This document shows, piece after piece, positions 21,156 through 31,721 of a stretch of DNA of 64,000 nt (the first letter of the stretch is position 1; every line of letters begins with the position of its first letter). The notes under the pieces are model-generated. The model worked only from the letters and a program-made list of their open reading frames with translations. It ran no database searches and was not told where the DNA came from. The stretch is from assembly GCA_030549495.1 (NCBI GenBank), contig JAUIRK010000907.1, positions 434,001 through 498,000 on the forward strand. The letters are read 5' to 3'. This DNA comes from Nectonema munidae (lineage: Eukaryota > Nematomorpha > Nectonematoida > Nectonematidae). Made by a program: the position numbers and the translations under genes.

Positions 21156-21439
21156 ATAAAATGCAAATATGAGAGAGAGCGGAAGTTGCATTGAATTCCA
21201 GCACAAAATTAAAAGTTTTATCGGTAATCAAAAGGAAAATAGAACAAATGTACACTTGTGTTATCCATCGAGATGGCTGTTCTTTTTTGACAAATTCACC
21301 CGAACGAATAAAATAAAACAGAATTAACAATCACCAGATTTAGGGAATCTGTTTAAAATTTTATAATTATTAATATAAAAAAATCATTTTATTTAATATA
21401 TGAACGTAATAACTTTCTTCAATGCCCAGCAGGGTAAAT

Positions 21440-21530
21440 TGGCCCGGTTCCTGGTCAAAACGGCCAAAAACCAAAACGGCCAAAAACCAAAACGGCCAAA
21501 ACCAAAAAGACCAAAAACCAAAAATTTAAT
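21440..21530. repeat. Short minisatellite, about 14-bp unit
   Basis: Four imperfect units of the type AACGGCCAAAAACCA in tandem (about 21456-21520). The unit length makes spurious open frames on the minus strand; not coding. Confidence 0.7.
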
Positions 21531-22860
21531 ACAAAAAGGAATCCAGTCAAATAGTTTGATTCCGGGCAAATAAGGATAAATTTTAATTAAATTTCCTGAT
21601 CCAATTTTAGTCAAATGTCATTTTTTTTTATCAAATTCACTCAAATCTGGTGTTTATACGAGCCCCAACCCAAACACCTTAACATTTCCGTCAAATGCTA
21701 ACATTTAGCCACTGTTAAATTGAAACACATAACTCTGGACGTCTTAAAATATTTGGCGTTTTTTCAATTTGATATGAAGCATTTAAGTCTGTATCTCAAA
21801 ATAAAAAATTTGATAAAAATTAGAAAAATACAAGTGATCAAAATCAAAGCTTTTAAAAAAATCAAAGTAGCAATTTTTTGTCAGTATCTTAACAAGAAAA
21901 GTTATCAGCACATATTGTGTAAATTTTAGTTTAGAAAAAGGAGAGTCCTGTACATTGATTTGCCTATCCTTTTATCCAAAATACCTTGACATATCAAAAA
22001 ATTTATTGTTTGGTAACTATTACAATCATTAGAAGTTGTAAAATTTGTTTGCTTTGCTATTTAAAAGTTGTGTTGTTTAGATGTTAACTTTCATTATCAG
22101 CTATGCAATTCACTAAAGTAGAAGTGAAAAAGTGTTATTGCTTTTGAGTTAATCTTTGTTTCGATGAATGTAACGATATCATTGTTCACGATTCCACGAG
22201 GACACTCCTCGATGAAGATTTTGATTGATCATCATTTGATTTCATTGCCATTAGATTTTGCAAATTTAATTTGAGTTTGGCGATTAAAATCCCCTTTGTG
22301 AGGCTCGAGCTGCTTTGTCTTGTCTACATTGTTTTAGTTTGATTCAATGAGGCTTTCTTTCTCGTGCAACTAACACAACCTTATAAATCGATCTCTTTTT
22401 TCGATATCTAAACTGTACAGTACTATCTTCAAGCAATGTCCATTTCTTTTTTACATTCAGATGCTTACCTTTTCTCACTTCTCGAGGTATTCTTTTTATG
22501 ACGCACCCTTCTTAGTTGAGTAACGTCAATAAAACCTGATATTAAGCATATGTGCTCGTCTTTTGTAAATGCATTTCCAGAGAAAGACTTTTACAGGCTT
22601 TGAATCTCAGCTCTATCTTTGTTGAAGTTCCTCCTAGGGCATTGGTGTCTCCTCTGTACTCGGTCTATTGAAGTTACAACGCTATCTCAAATGAACAGAA
22701 TGGTTAGAAAGCTGAAAGCTTATGTTATGGAGCAAAAAGTTTACGTTGCTTCTTGTTTCGGCTGATACAGAGGTATCACTTACCATACCTTCCAATAATT
22801 CAGGGATATCAACTATTTTCTTTTTTACAACGGAAACAGGATCATGCCGAGCACAAAATA
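21531..22860. other. Unassigned, base composition more balanced from about 22090
   Basis: No gene supported. From about 22090 to 22790 the sequence is less AT-rich, and the minus strand gives coding-looking but broken pieces (for example FNKDRAEIQSL and TKDEHICLISGFIDVTQLR). This could be a decayed gene or transposon of unknown family. Confidence 0.35.
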
Positions 22861-22864
22861 TATT

Positions 22865-22975
22865 AGACAGAGGTGGAAGCGTAGTATCTTAATCCAGTTG
22901 TTCTTCTGATCGTGAACATCCTAATCATTTTTGCAGTTGTGGAAGAGTGTTCTTCCTTCGAATGTGAGTATGCAA
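22865..22975 (+). repeat. tRNA-derived SINE, family 1, decayed copy
   Basis: GAGGTGGAAGCGTAGTATCT followed by TAATCCAG aligns with the body of the SINE at 13269; the tail reads GGAAGAGTGTTCTTCC. The promoter boxes are eroded. Confidence 0.6.
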
Positions 22976-23057
22976 ATATTGAAAACTATGCTTAAGATTT
23001 CAAATTCCTCCATGAGTTCTTAACAAATTCAAAGATAATATAATGTCTATAACTTAT

Positions 23058-23205
23058 AAAAGGTAAAGGTACCGTGGGGTGTTTTTATCCAGAAGGCACA
23101 ATTGCCCCGCTTACTCAGTTGCGATTTTTAGGCTTGATGCGGGATCGAAACCAAGACCTTGAGTTATCGAAACCCACTATCTAACCAACCTTACTCACAT
23201 CCTAT
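23058..23205 (-). repeat. tRNA-derived SINE, family 2, copy 2 (best preserved)
   Basis: On the minus strand an A-box-like TGGTTAGATAGTGG and a B box GGTTTCGATCCC are tRNA-spaced. The plus strand begins AAAGGTACCGTGGGG-like sequence (AAAGGTAAAGGTACCGTGGG). It belongs to the same family as 21011 and 59761. Confidence 0.8.
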
Positions 23206-23251
23206 ATATGTGCAGGAAACTAGTTTTATAACTTAATGTATTAGACACACT

Positions 23252-23522
23252 CAGTGGCGATTTTAAGGAGGGCTAACCCCCCAAACAAAAAAACTTTCAA
23301 AAACATTCTATATTTGTTCATTTTATTTTGAAGGAAAAAAAATTTGAGATTTAAAAACCTTTGCCAAAATTTCAATATTTCTAGATACAAACAAAAAAAC
23401 AGGGCTATATTTGAAGTTAGCAGAGCATTTTTGCGTTAAAAAATTACAAGTATGTATTATCTAACCAAGCATTGGCTCTGACACATCCCGCCTCCCCTTT
23501 TAAAAACTTAGAACCGCCACTA
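23252..23522. mobile_element. hAT MITE (CAGTGGCG type) with exact 8-bp target duplication
   Basis: The left terminus CAGTGGCGATTTTAAGGAGG and the right terminus (inverse of TAGTGGCGGTTCTAAG) are flanked by GACACACT on both sides (23244-23251 and 23523-23530). 271 bp, non-coding. The outermost base of the right end is changed from the expected G. Confidence 0.9.
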
Positions 23523-23559
23523 GACACACTGGAAAATTTATAATATATATAATATTCGA

Positions 23560-23738
23560 ACACAACATCTATTTTTCCAATAAACATCATAACTCTGTAG
23601 CAAATTTTATTTATACAAAATCAGCCATGCTGATTTAATTTCTTGACTCTGTTTCTCCAATTTGGATTTGGAAATGTCTGAAAGTGCTAATCATATTTGC
23701 GATTGTGAAAATTGATTCGAAAAATATTCATTCACACT
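23560..23738. repeat. Single diverged unit of satellite type 1
   Basis: It contains ACAAAATCAGCCATGCTGAT, a TTTCTTGACTCTGTTTCTCC block and GTGCTAATCATATTTGCG, in the same order as the units at 18000-18715. Confidence 0.55.
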
Positions 23739-24885
23739 TTAACCTTCGCATACCACTGTTGGGCTTTTTACTCCACTGTTTTTTTCAACTTAAAATTTAG
23801 GCCACAAAAAAATATGTAAGGTGGATGAAAATTAACACCCAAATTTGAAGAAATTAATGAAGTTTTCATTTTTCACTTCGATTTAAATTTTTAACAAAAA
23901 TTTCAGGGGTTGATGACCCAAAAGTCAACATGACTTCAAAAAAAAAATTCAATATTTTTTAAATTTTCGTAAGACTTCCATAAAACATTTTTTATATAAA
24001 GATTAGAAAACTTCTGTTATTTTTGTGTGATAAAATCTGATGAAAAAATGATTTTTAAAAAATAAGCAAAAAAAATTATTAACGCCATCTATATATTTTA
24101 AATTACAATGCAAAAACAAAAATGTATAAACTTATCTGCTATCAGAGTGACAAGTAGGACATATCAGATAAGAATGCCTTTTGCAAATAAATTTTTTACA
24201 AAACGAGCACTTTCTGGTACCCCTGCTTCTGGGTTTGCATTCCGGAATAGTGCAGTATCCTCTGCTATTCGAACTACTTTCATTTATTGCTCTTTGAGGG
24301 AGAAATCCATAATACGATAAAATATTTTTGATAGGTCGTGATATTTGTGAAACTTTAGAGCGTACAAGCATTGACTGTTCACAAAGTTTGAGAGATAAAA
24401 GCTTCAAAAAAAATTTCCTGCCTCCTTTTCTAGTTGAGCAATGTGTATCGGAGTTGAAACTATAAATTACCCAAGAGTTGAACGCTGTGATATCTAAGTA
24501 ATTTGTAAAAACAGCCATAGTCCATCTTCTACTAGGCTTATAGGATATAAAATCCCTTGCAATTCTGTTGAAACAATCAACACCGTTTGTATACTTATTA
24601 TAAAGAACCAAGGTTTCGGGCTTGTTTTTATACGATGTTATAGCCACACCCCGAGTATGTTGGGAAGATAAGATATAAACCGCTTTAAAATTTTGACTAG
24701 CATGTTTCATCGGAATGTAAGTTGAAATAGAAGCATACTCTGAGTAAACGAACTTACTCTCAGTTTCTTGTAAGTTTAAATTACGAATGTATTTAGGTTT
24801 CAGAATATTGGGTAGAAAACGACGATTTGAGTTTATAGTGCAAAAATAGATATCTCTTCCCCCACTTTTCTAGATTATGAGATAA
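23739..24885 (-). mobile_element. piggyBac element, 3' half
   Basis: The left border is TTAA followed by CCTTCGCATACCACTG (23739 on), a piggyBac-type terminus with the family's TTAA target. The minus strand encodes the transposase C-terminal half (24132-24710 in one frame and further upstream pieces to 24885). YNKYTNGVDCFNR corresponds to the YNxxKGGVDxxD block with the last catalytic Asp, followed by SYKPSRRWTMAVFTNYLDIT. A Cys-rich tail (CTIPEC, KCSFCKKFICKRH, CPTC) matches the family's C-terminal zinc-binding domain. The N-terminal half is missing; the break coincides with poly-A/poly-T-rich sequence from 24880. Confidence 0.88.
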
Positions 24886-25048
24886 AAAAAAAAAAAACAC
24901 CCTCCACTATTTAAAATATATAAAAATTTAAAAAATATAAAAAAAAAAAAAAAAAAAAAAAAATAATACATATAAAAAAAAAATATATATTTTTATAATG
25001 GGGTTTTTTTTTAATTTTTTGGACCCTCTATTTTATAAAAAAATAAAA

Positions 25049-25094
<46 letters not shown>

Positions 25095-25095
25095 G
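24880..25095. repeat. Long A-rich and T-rich homopolymer block
   Basis: Runs of A up to about 37 bases and interspersed T-runs replace the expected 5' part of the piggyBac relic. This may be a retroposed poly-A tail, replication slippage, or an assembly/consensus artefact. Confidence 0.6.
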
Positions 25096-26180
25096 CGTCG
25101 CTATTCTTTGGTCTTTTGTTTGTCCAATGTAAATAAGACATCCAAAGTAAGCTAGTAGGTCACTTATATTAAACCTTTCATGGCAAGCATGAACCAAGCA
25201 TTTACCAAAATGATAAATTTGACATTTTGATTTAATTTTCTTTGCAATTAGAACGTGAAAGAGTCAATCATATTTGTACTCGACGACTAAAATTTCTTTC
25301 CTAAAATATTATTTAAATGTTCAATAAAATATCATTGTTATACTGGATCGACCATGCTGATGTAATATTTGGACGATATTTTCTATCAAATTTGTTAATT
25401 TCTCCTGAAAATTTTCTTCAATATCATTTATAAGTAAAATAAACTAAATTGACCATGCTGATACCATTTTTTGGCTAAATTTTGCCCATTACTGTGAAAA
25501 AAGATGTCAAAGTGCAAATAAAAATAGTGATGCATTCCTAAAAATGATCTCATAAACATTACGATCCTCAGTTCATCTCAGGACTTCGTTTCCGCAATTA
25601 GAGTGCAAGAATGTGTGGAATTATCAATCAAGTTTGACATTTCAGAAAAAAAACTATTTTATCAAAAGACTCGTTTTTGATTGAGGATTCTCACTAAAAA
25701 TATCTTTAAAATTTGAAATAATTTTTTAATACAATATTTTCTATGTTTTTCATTTTTGTACTCCTTTTTATCCATTATAGTGTAAAAATGAGTGAAAAAA
25801 TATACGACCATAAATTAACCAGAGTTAAATGTAACTGCAATTTTAATCTAGAATGACAGATGTATTTTCAAAATCAAAGTGAAAATTTTTTAACTTTAAA
25901 ATTTTGAAAAAAATGTTTGGCTTTAAGTAATTTTGAAAGCTTTTTATGACAAACGTAATGCTTTGAGTGAATATATAAAACAATAAAAAGTCAGTAATTA
26001 AATAAATCAAAACAATATTTAGGTAATTTTTTTATTTATTTATTATTGGATGCCATGTTTGGTTGATTTTCACTAATAAAAATTTGCACCATCAGATTCG
26101 TAATCAATTATTTAGTGGGTTCACGCGCGAATTTTATAAAAAATATTTAACATTCTAGGAAATAAAAATAGGGTTAATAG
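25096..26180. other. Decayed satellite type 1 units and unassigned AT-rich DNA
   Basis: Two diverged units around 25340-25500 (GGATCGACCATGCTGATG and ATTGACCATGCTGATACC). Otherwise nothing recognised. Confidence 0.45.
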
Positions 26181-26189
26181 AAGGAGTGG

Positions 26190-26830
26190 GAGTTGCCTTA
26201 TGAACAGTACCAACAAGAATATGGTCCGGGTCATAGCATGTTTGATTCTGATCTGAGAGTATCTGGGATCGCTGATTGTTGAGGAAGGAAATTGTGAAAA
26301 AGAAGTGAAAGAAAGCAAGAGTGAGAGTGGACGCTGAACCACATGGAGGGGAGTAAAAGCTGTGATAAACGATGGTAGGATTGAAAAGCAAAAATGTATG
26401 GTGCAATGATCAGACCAGCCATGATGTATGGATAAGAATGTTGTTTCGAGATGTTGGATGAAAGAAATTGATTAGAACAGAAATGAGAATGTTAAGAATG
26501 ATGTTGGGCGTGACTCTAAAAGACAGAATAAAGAATGAGGAGGTGAGAAGAAGGATCATGGTGACAGGAAGCGTACTAGGATTAAAAGAAACAAGCAAAC
26601 CTTGATGGTATGGTCATGTGCTAAGGAAAAACGAAAAAGATTTGACTCGACAGGCGTTGGAATTACGAGTTTCGGGGAAGAGAAGCAGAGGACGGCAAGC
26701 GAAGAGGATTCGTAAAAAGCATGCAACAACTTGGCCTGAAAAATGAAGATGCTCAAGATAGTTCGAAATGGAGACAAGGATCATGGCCATCGACCCCCTA
26801 CTTGGGAAAGGGTGTATGCGAAGAAGAACA
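26190..26830 (+). pseudogene. LINE fragment: C-terminal region of ORF2
   Basis: Plus-strand pieces in several frames: KMYGAMIRPAMMYG (RT thumb/C-terminal block), RTEMRMLRMMLGVTLKDRIK-like text, WYGHVLRKNEKDLTRQALEL, RGRRSRGRQAKRIRKK-like basic text, then QLGLKNEDAQDSSKWRQGS. This order is the familiar C-terminus of one arthropod LINE group. Old and truncated at the 5' end. The long minus-strand frames here are antisense shadows. Confidence 0.75.
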
Positions 26831-26934
26831 AGAATATGGGCAGGAAACGAATTTTTTTCAATGAAGTAATTCTTTGATTGGTTCAACTTTGGATAAACAT
26901 TTTTTAATCAATAGAGTAGTTTTCAAGGAAAATA

Positions 26935-27128
26935 TCTAACTTCAAGTGCTTACAAAAATCCGACTCCCAATACTTTAAAAATCAAACTGTGACTCTACAA
27001 AAAGTAGACTTTTTTTTTCATTTTTTAAAATAACTAAAAAAAATCCACCTCTGACTCCTAAAATTTATTAGATTCGGACTCGGACTCCTTTTCCTTTAAA
27101 ATCCGCGACATCGACTCCACAACTCTGC
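26935..27128. mobile_element. hAT MITE fragment, GACTCCGACTCC type
   Basis: It ends at CACAACTCTG (27128), whose inverse CAGAGTTGTGGAGTCG is the known terminus of a widespread hAT MITE group. The interior is rich in GACTC repeats (GGACTCGGACTCC). The left end and target duplication are not resolved. Confidence 0.5.
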
Positions 27129-27494
27129 TTCTATTCGGCCAAAATTTGTTTACATTTTTAATCTGAAAATATTTTTGTAACTACTGCTCAGGAGTGAGTT
27201 TTGAAATAAGGGACTGATGATGATACACTTGGCCCAATAATTATTTTGGCTGCGAAAGTGGAACACAACTTCCACACCTTAACTCTGTGAACACTTGGAG
27301 GGAAAAGCGTTCTTCTAAAAAATTATTTTTGACCGACAGATTACGCTTCAAATAAGATACCGTAATTTGGAGCTAACAATAAAAACTGATGATAATAAAT
27401 ACCATGATAATCAATTGCAAAGTCAGGTGCCATTATTTTTCCCATTTTTCAATTTATTTTTAAATAGCTTTCTACTTTTCTTAGTTGAACAGAA

Positions 27495-27597
27495 ATGAAA
27501 ATTTTCCTCCGTTTAATTATTATCTGTATTTTTTATATATCTGAAGAATATCCCTCTCTTTCCATGCAAAGCGCACCTTCCCCTAATTATTCTCTGG
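27495..27597 (+). CDS. Possible first coding exon with signal peptide
   Basis: ATG at 27495 opens a 34-codon stretch beginning MKIFLRLIIICIFYIS, a good hydrophobic signal-peptide core, then EEYPSLSMQSAPSP. It runs into a GTACGT donor-like site at 27598. No matching downstream exon was found before the XPC gene, and XPC is not secreted, so a link to XPC is unlikely. It may be chance or a small orphan gene. Weak. Confidence 0.2.
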
Positions 27598-27988
27598 GTA
27601 CGTAGCTAGATTATTTCTTCCTTTTATTTAATTATATATGCGAGTCGGTACAAATATTGAATCAAGGATTTCCTATATCTCATGTGGTTTTATACCTAAA
27701 TATACATGTATACCTTTTTTTTAGCGATGCAGCAGATGAAATAATCTTTCAATACAAGTCGTTTTTGTATATAGTTTTTTTGTAACGAAATGTTTTCCTA
27801 TAAAACCAAAACTTTAAAACTATGTAATGCAAAAAAAATCAATTTTTAAACTTTAACTTTGACTATTATATAGTAAACTCTCAAAAATGTCAGATGGGAA
27901 TTTGTATCTTCTACGAATAGCTAACTCACTACTCTTAAAACGGTTGATTCCATTAAGAGCGTTCAGGACATAGGAGAGCGTGCAAATG

Positions 27989-28044
27989 GTATTTACTTTA
28001 ATTTTGCTTTTTTTGTGGTGATTAATTTTTGTTATTCATTACAG
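27989..28044 (+). other. Intron in the XPC 5' leader
   Basis: GTATTTAC donor at 27989 and a T-rich run into ATTACAG acceptor ending at 28044, two bases before the XPC ATG. At 56 bp it matches the size class of the IPO4 introns. The leader exon would end at 27988; its start is unknown. Confidence 0.55.
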
Positions 28045-28046
28045 CC

Positions 28047-30296
28047 ATGAGAAATTCAAATAGTGTAAAGAAAGTATTGAAGCGAAGTCTTTCGCCTGCC
28101 AATGGTGAGTGTTCTAAGAAGAAAAAGGGGAAAGTATTTGCAGTTAGATCTTCCTCTCGGCTCAAAGAAAGGAGAGATGAACTATCGATGATGAAAGAGG
28201 TGCCACTCTATAACTCGCCTGACATCTCCAAAGCGAATAAAAGGAAGGCCAAAAGTAAGGCAGTTCGCGACACGCTCAAGAAAGATGATATATCAATGCG
28301 AGTTAGCTCGCCGTATTTTCAAAAAGTTTGTAAAGATGATGAATTTGTTCAGCGCCCAGTTTCTCAGCCAAATGTTTTAGGACAAGATGCAACTACCTCT
28401 GGATCTATCACCTCCAGAATACCAAGAACAAAAGTGGAAAAAAAGTTCTCCATGAAAAAACTTAATTCTGCCTCTTTAGAGAGTAAATCATTCTCAAAAG
28501 TGCTTTCACCCTATTTTGACAAAAACTCCTGCAAGACTGGCATCGAAGAAGCAGATGAAATATCAGATGATGAAAGCTGTAATTCATCTGATTGGCAAGA
28601 AGTAAAGGAAGGCGTTGTGGGTGAGCTTCAGCCTGTCGTTATCAATTTAAATTTGTCCGATAAGAAAGACGATAACAGCGAAATGCAAGAGTATTTGAAG
28701 AAGTTAAAGTTGCGACACGTATTCTTCTGCTTTGAACAAGCATACAAGTTTTATTTTCTAACTATGCTTGCTCACGGATTCTACGTGAATAGTGTTTGCA
28801 ATCTCGCTTATCTTATAAAAAATATTCGTTCCTACTTTCTCAAAGACTTTTCCTTTAAGCACAAAGTAGTTAAAAATCTCAAACGTAGCATCACCCTATC
28901 TTCTGTTTATATTTTTCTTAAGGAATATTTTCATAAAGCCAAATTTAAAGACTCTAAGCATAACGCTAACTTTTCTAAATTAAGCATTAAGTCCAGACTG
29001 TCTGTTTGTGTGCACACTAAAAGATTTTACTTTAATTACGAAAATGCGTTGTTACTTCTTTCCTTGTTTCGCAGTCTCGGCTTCAAGGCTCGCTTAATTC
29101 TATCCTTTTCCCCATTATCCACTTCTTCAGAGAAAACGAATAAGAAAGGACATTATTTCTACATCGCTTACTGGTGTGAGGTGTGGGATTTTTTGGAAAA
29201 AAAGTGGACCTGTTTTGACATTCACAACAATATAATAGATAAGCCTGCAGAAATTGGCAAGAAAATTGGCAAAAATGCGTGTTTCGTTTTTGCCTACAAC
29301 AAAAATAACAAGATAAAGGATGTTGTCCTAAGGTACACGAGAAACTACCACGCTCACGGAAAAAAATTAAGAAAATGGGAGGAATGGACCAAAGAAGCTA
29401 TACTTCCATTTATCGATTCTTCCCAGAAAAGTAAAAAGGAGGATGACGAATTGCAGAATTCTCTAAAGCTTCATGACCTACCCGAAAACATGAGTGAATA
29501 CAAGGATCATCCACTTTACGCCCTTGAAAGGCATTTGTTGAGAAATCAAGCGATTTATCCGAAGAGAGACATTCTGGGGTACTTTCGAGACGAGCCTGTG
29601 TACAGTAGAGACTGCGTTAAACCGCTCCTCTCTTCATTCAAGTGGCGCATGCAAGGACGCGCTATTCAGGACGGCGTTCAGGCATACAAGCTCGTGAAGA
29701 AGAGGATGGCGTTCGCACATCGCAAAAAAAAGGCGCGGATGCTCGGCCTCACTGATTTCAAAATGGCCGTGCTTGATCGCGAGGAAATGGAGGAGCTGTT
29801 TGGTCAGTGGCAAACAACACTCTACACCCCTCCTGAAGTAGTAGACGGAAAGTTGCCTAGGAATAAGTACGGCAATCTGGATTACTTCAAAGAACACATG
29901 CTCCCCAAGGGAACGGTCTACGTGAATATCGACAACAACGATGTCAACTCAAGTAGTGTGAACAAAATTGCTCAGTCTCTGGGAATAGATTTTGTCCCAG
30001 CAATGGTGGGTTATGAGTGGCACGGTGGTAGGGCGTGTCCCGTGCTCAAAGGCTTGATCATTTTCAAGAAAGATGAGCAAGTCTTGCTGGAAGAGGTGAG
30101 CCGGTTGAAATCTCAAGAAGAAACCGCCAAAAATGAGAACAGGGCGAAGCGCGCTCTGAAAAATTGGGCGATTTTGGTCAGAGCGAGTCTTATTCGAGAG
30201 CGCTTGAGATCTCGATTCGAAACAGAGCATACTTCTAGTTCTAACTGTGATGAGTCTTGGACAAAAGGCTTTGTCAATATCTGCGACAGGATGTAG
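28047..30296 (+). CDS. XPC: XPC/Rad4, nucleotide-excision-repair DNA damage recognition protein
   Basis: 749 codons from ATG 28047, chosen because the frame upstream has only a TTG and is crossed by an intron acceptor, to TAG 30294. XPC binds helix-distorting lesions with RAD23 and centrin in the nucleus and recruits TFIIH. Residues 1-220: basic, low-complexity, with nuclear-localisation-like KKKKGK. About 221-460: Rad4 transglutaminase-like fold (HGFYVNSVCNLAYLI, LLLSLFRSLGFKARLI, HYFYIAYWCEVWD, KWTCFDIHN). From about 488: BHD1 (DHPLYALERHLL), then PVYSRDCV and FGQWQTTLYTPPEVVDGKLP. BHD3 from about 603 (PRNKYGNLDYF). A centrin-binding-like helix (NWAILVRASLIRERLRSRF) starts at about 706. The C-terminus is shorter than in human XPC (940 aa). 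The coding region has no intron, unlike IPO4 in this window, and its 3' half is clearly richer in G+C. Confidence 0.95.
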   Translation: MRNSNSVKKVLKRSLSPANGECSKKKKGKVFAVRSSSRLKERRDELSMMKEVPLYNSPDISKANKRKAKSKAVRDTLKKDDISMRVSSPYFQKVCKDDEFVQRPVSQPNVLGQDATTSGSITSRIPRTKVEKKFSMKKLNSASLESKSFSKVLSPYFDKNSCKTGIEEADEISDDESCNSSDWQEVKEGVVGELQPVVINLNLSDKKDDNSEMQEYLKKLKLRHVFFCFEQAYKFYFLTMLAHGFYVNSVCNLAYLIKNIRSYFLKDFSFKHKVVKNLKRSITLSSVYIFLKEYFHKAKFKDSKHNANFSKLSIKSRLSVCVHTKRFYFNYENALLLLSLFRSLGFKARLILSFSPLSTSSEKTNKKGHYFYIAYWCEVWDFLEKKWTCFDIHNNIIDKPAEIGKKIGKNACFVFAYNKNNKIKDVVLRYTRNYHAHGKKLRKWEEWTKEAILPFIDSSQKSKKEDDELQNSLKLHDLPENMSEYKDHPLYALERHLLRNQAIYPKRDILGYFRDEPVYSRDCVKPLLSSFKWRMQGRAIQDGVQAYKLVKKRMAFAHRKKKARMLGLTDFKMAVLDREEMEELFGQWQTTLYTPPEVVDGKLPRNKYGNLDYFKEHMLPKGTVYVNIDNNDVNSSSVNKIAQSLGIDFVPAMVGYEWHGGRACPVLKGLIIFKKDEQVLLEEVSRLKSQEETAKNENRAKRALKNWAILVRASLIRERLRSRFETEHTSSSNCDESWTKGFVNICDRM

Positions 30297-30413
30297 TGCA
30301 CATTTTTACTTTCTCGTAGCTAAGTTACGATGCTAAACTTATATGTGATACACATGGCGGATCATTTTTGGTGGTGTAAAACTCAGGAAATAGCTACAAA
30401 TATTGTAGTCATG

Positions 30414-30419
30414 AATAAA
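30414..30419 (+). terminator. XPC polyadenylation signal
   Basis: AATAAA lies 118 bases after the XPC stop, with a T-rich stretch downstream (about 30452-30465). It gives a short 3' untranslated region. Confidence 0.7.
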
Positions 30420-30639
30420 AGATTGTTCTATTAATATATCATTGTCTGTTTATTTTTTTTTATCTTAATGCCCTATTCCATTATTGGAAAAGACACCGTT
30501 TCTTTTTAAAATTTAATGTCCTATTTTGGAGTTAACCCTATTAGTGCTGGGCAAAATTTGTCCGATCAAGTGCTGGGGGGGGGGGGGGGCGTAAAGTGCC
30601 CCCTATTTTTCTCAGATATTAATAAGTTTTTATAAATAT

Positions 30640-30958
30640 TTTTAATGTTACATATATATTTCAACTATGCTGAATTCAGTGGTGATGTCCATTTTTTATC
30701 AAAATCAATCAAACCTGTCAAAAAATTGATTTATATTTGACAGGTCATCTCAAAAAGGAACTTTTTATTTAAATAATTATATTAAGTTTTTTACACATGT
30801 ATACCCATTTTCAAATATGCTGAATTCAGTGATGATATTCATTTTTTTTTTATGAAAATCAATCAAACCTGTCAAAAAATTGATCTTAATGTGACAGCTC
30901 ATCTTAAAAAAGAATTTTTTATCTAAATAATTATATAAAGTTTTTTACACCTGTATAC
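30640..30958 (-). repeat. Satellite type 2 array, copy B, part 1
   Basis: Two inverse units (TATGCTGAATTCAGTGGTGA near 30665 and TATGCTGAATTCAGTGATGA near 30817), continuing after the inserted element at 34057. The array is interrupted exactly at CTGTATAC. Confidence 0.8.
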
Positions 30959-31194
30959 CAGGGGCGCACATCCTCAAAATTATTGGGGCGGGGCGAAATT
31001 TTTTTTTTGAAAATTAGTGGTCTGGAAATACTACGGGAGACCAAATATTCAAGCAATCCTTTAAAATTGAGTGTATTCAGCGCATACCTAAAGTCCTAAA
31101 TTTATAAAACTACTTTATATTTTTTTTACAAAATTGCTGAATTTAAATATACTACCAGCGAAAATAGTTTAATTAAATTTGCATATCGAATATA

Positions 31195-31721
31195 GTGCGC
31201 AGAAAAAATGCCCTCAATTAAAAAGTAGGAAAAATGCCCCAATTAAAAAGTAGGAAAAAATGCCCGAAAAAAATTCCCCAACACAAAAAATTATTAATTA
31301 AAATTTTTAAAAAAGATATGTCAAATAAAGATTTTTTGTAAAAAAAAAAAGTTAACTTTTCATCTAAAACATTTAAAATTTAATTAAAGTAAACTAAAAA
31401 ACTCAACATACGACAATTTTTTAAATACAAAATTTTTTTTATAAAACAGCAAATATTTTTGGACTTTGTGTGTATCAGAAAACTTTCTAAATATAATTTG
31501 TATTTTAACTGATTTAAGAACACATTCCCACAAATATGTACCTTTGCTATTGTTTTCAAGAACTTTATAAAGAAAAAACCCTATAGATTAAGAAATTTTA
31601 GAAATTTAGCCTTTCAAAACGGTACCAAATAAAAATATTTATATAATTTAAAAATCCTGAAAATCAAAAATTAGGGGGGATTTTTTTCTACTTTTTAATT
31701 GGGGCATTTTTACCTACAACC
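31195..31721. mobile_element. Nested element with 10-bp target duplication
   Basis: Exact direct repeat ATCGAATATA on both sides (31185-31194 and 31722-31731). Inverted ends carry AAAAATGCCCTCAATTAAAA on the left and its inverse (TTTTTAATTGGGGCATTTTT) on the right; the left terminus is tandemly doubled. A 9-10-bp duplication is typical of Mutator-like elements; that assignment is inference. Non-coding. Confidence 0.8.

Noticed and set aside
26155-26886. Several overlapping minus-strand frames
   Set aside because: Antisense shadow of a plus-strand LINE C-terminal relic.
29634-30301. Minus-strand frames opposite XPC
   Set aside because: Antisense of the well-supported XPC coding sequence.
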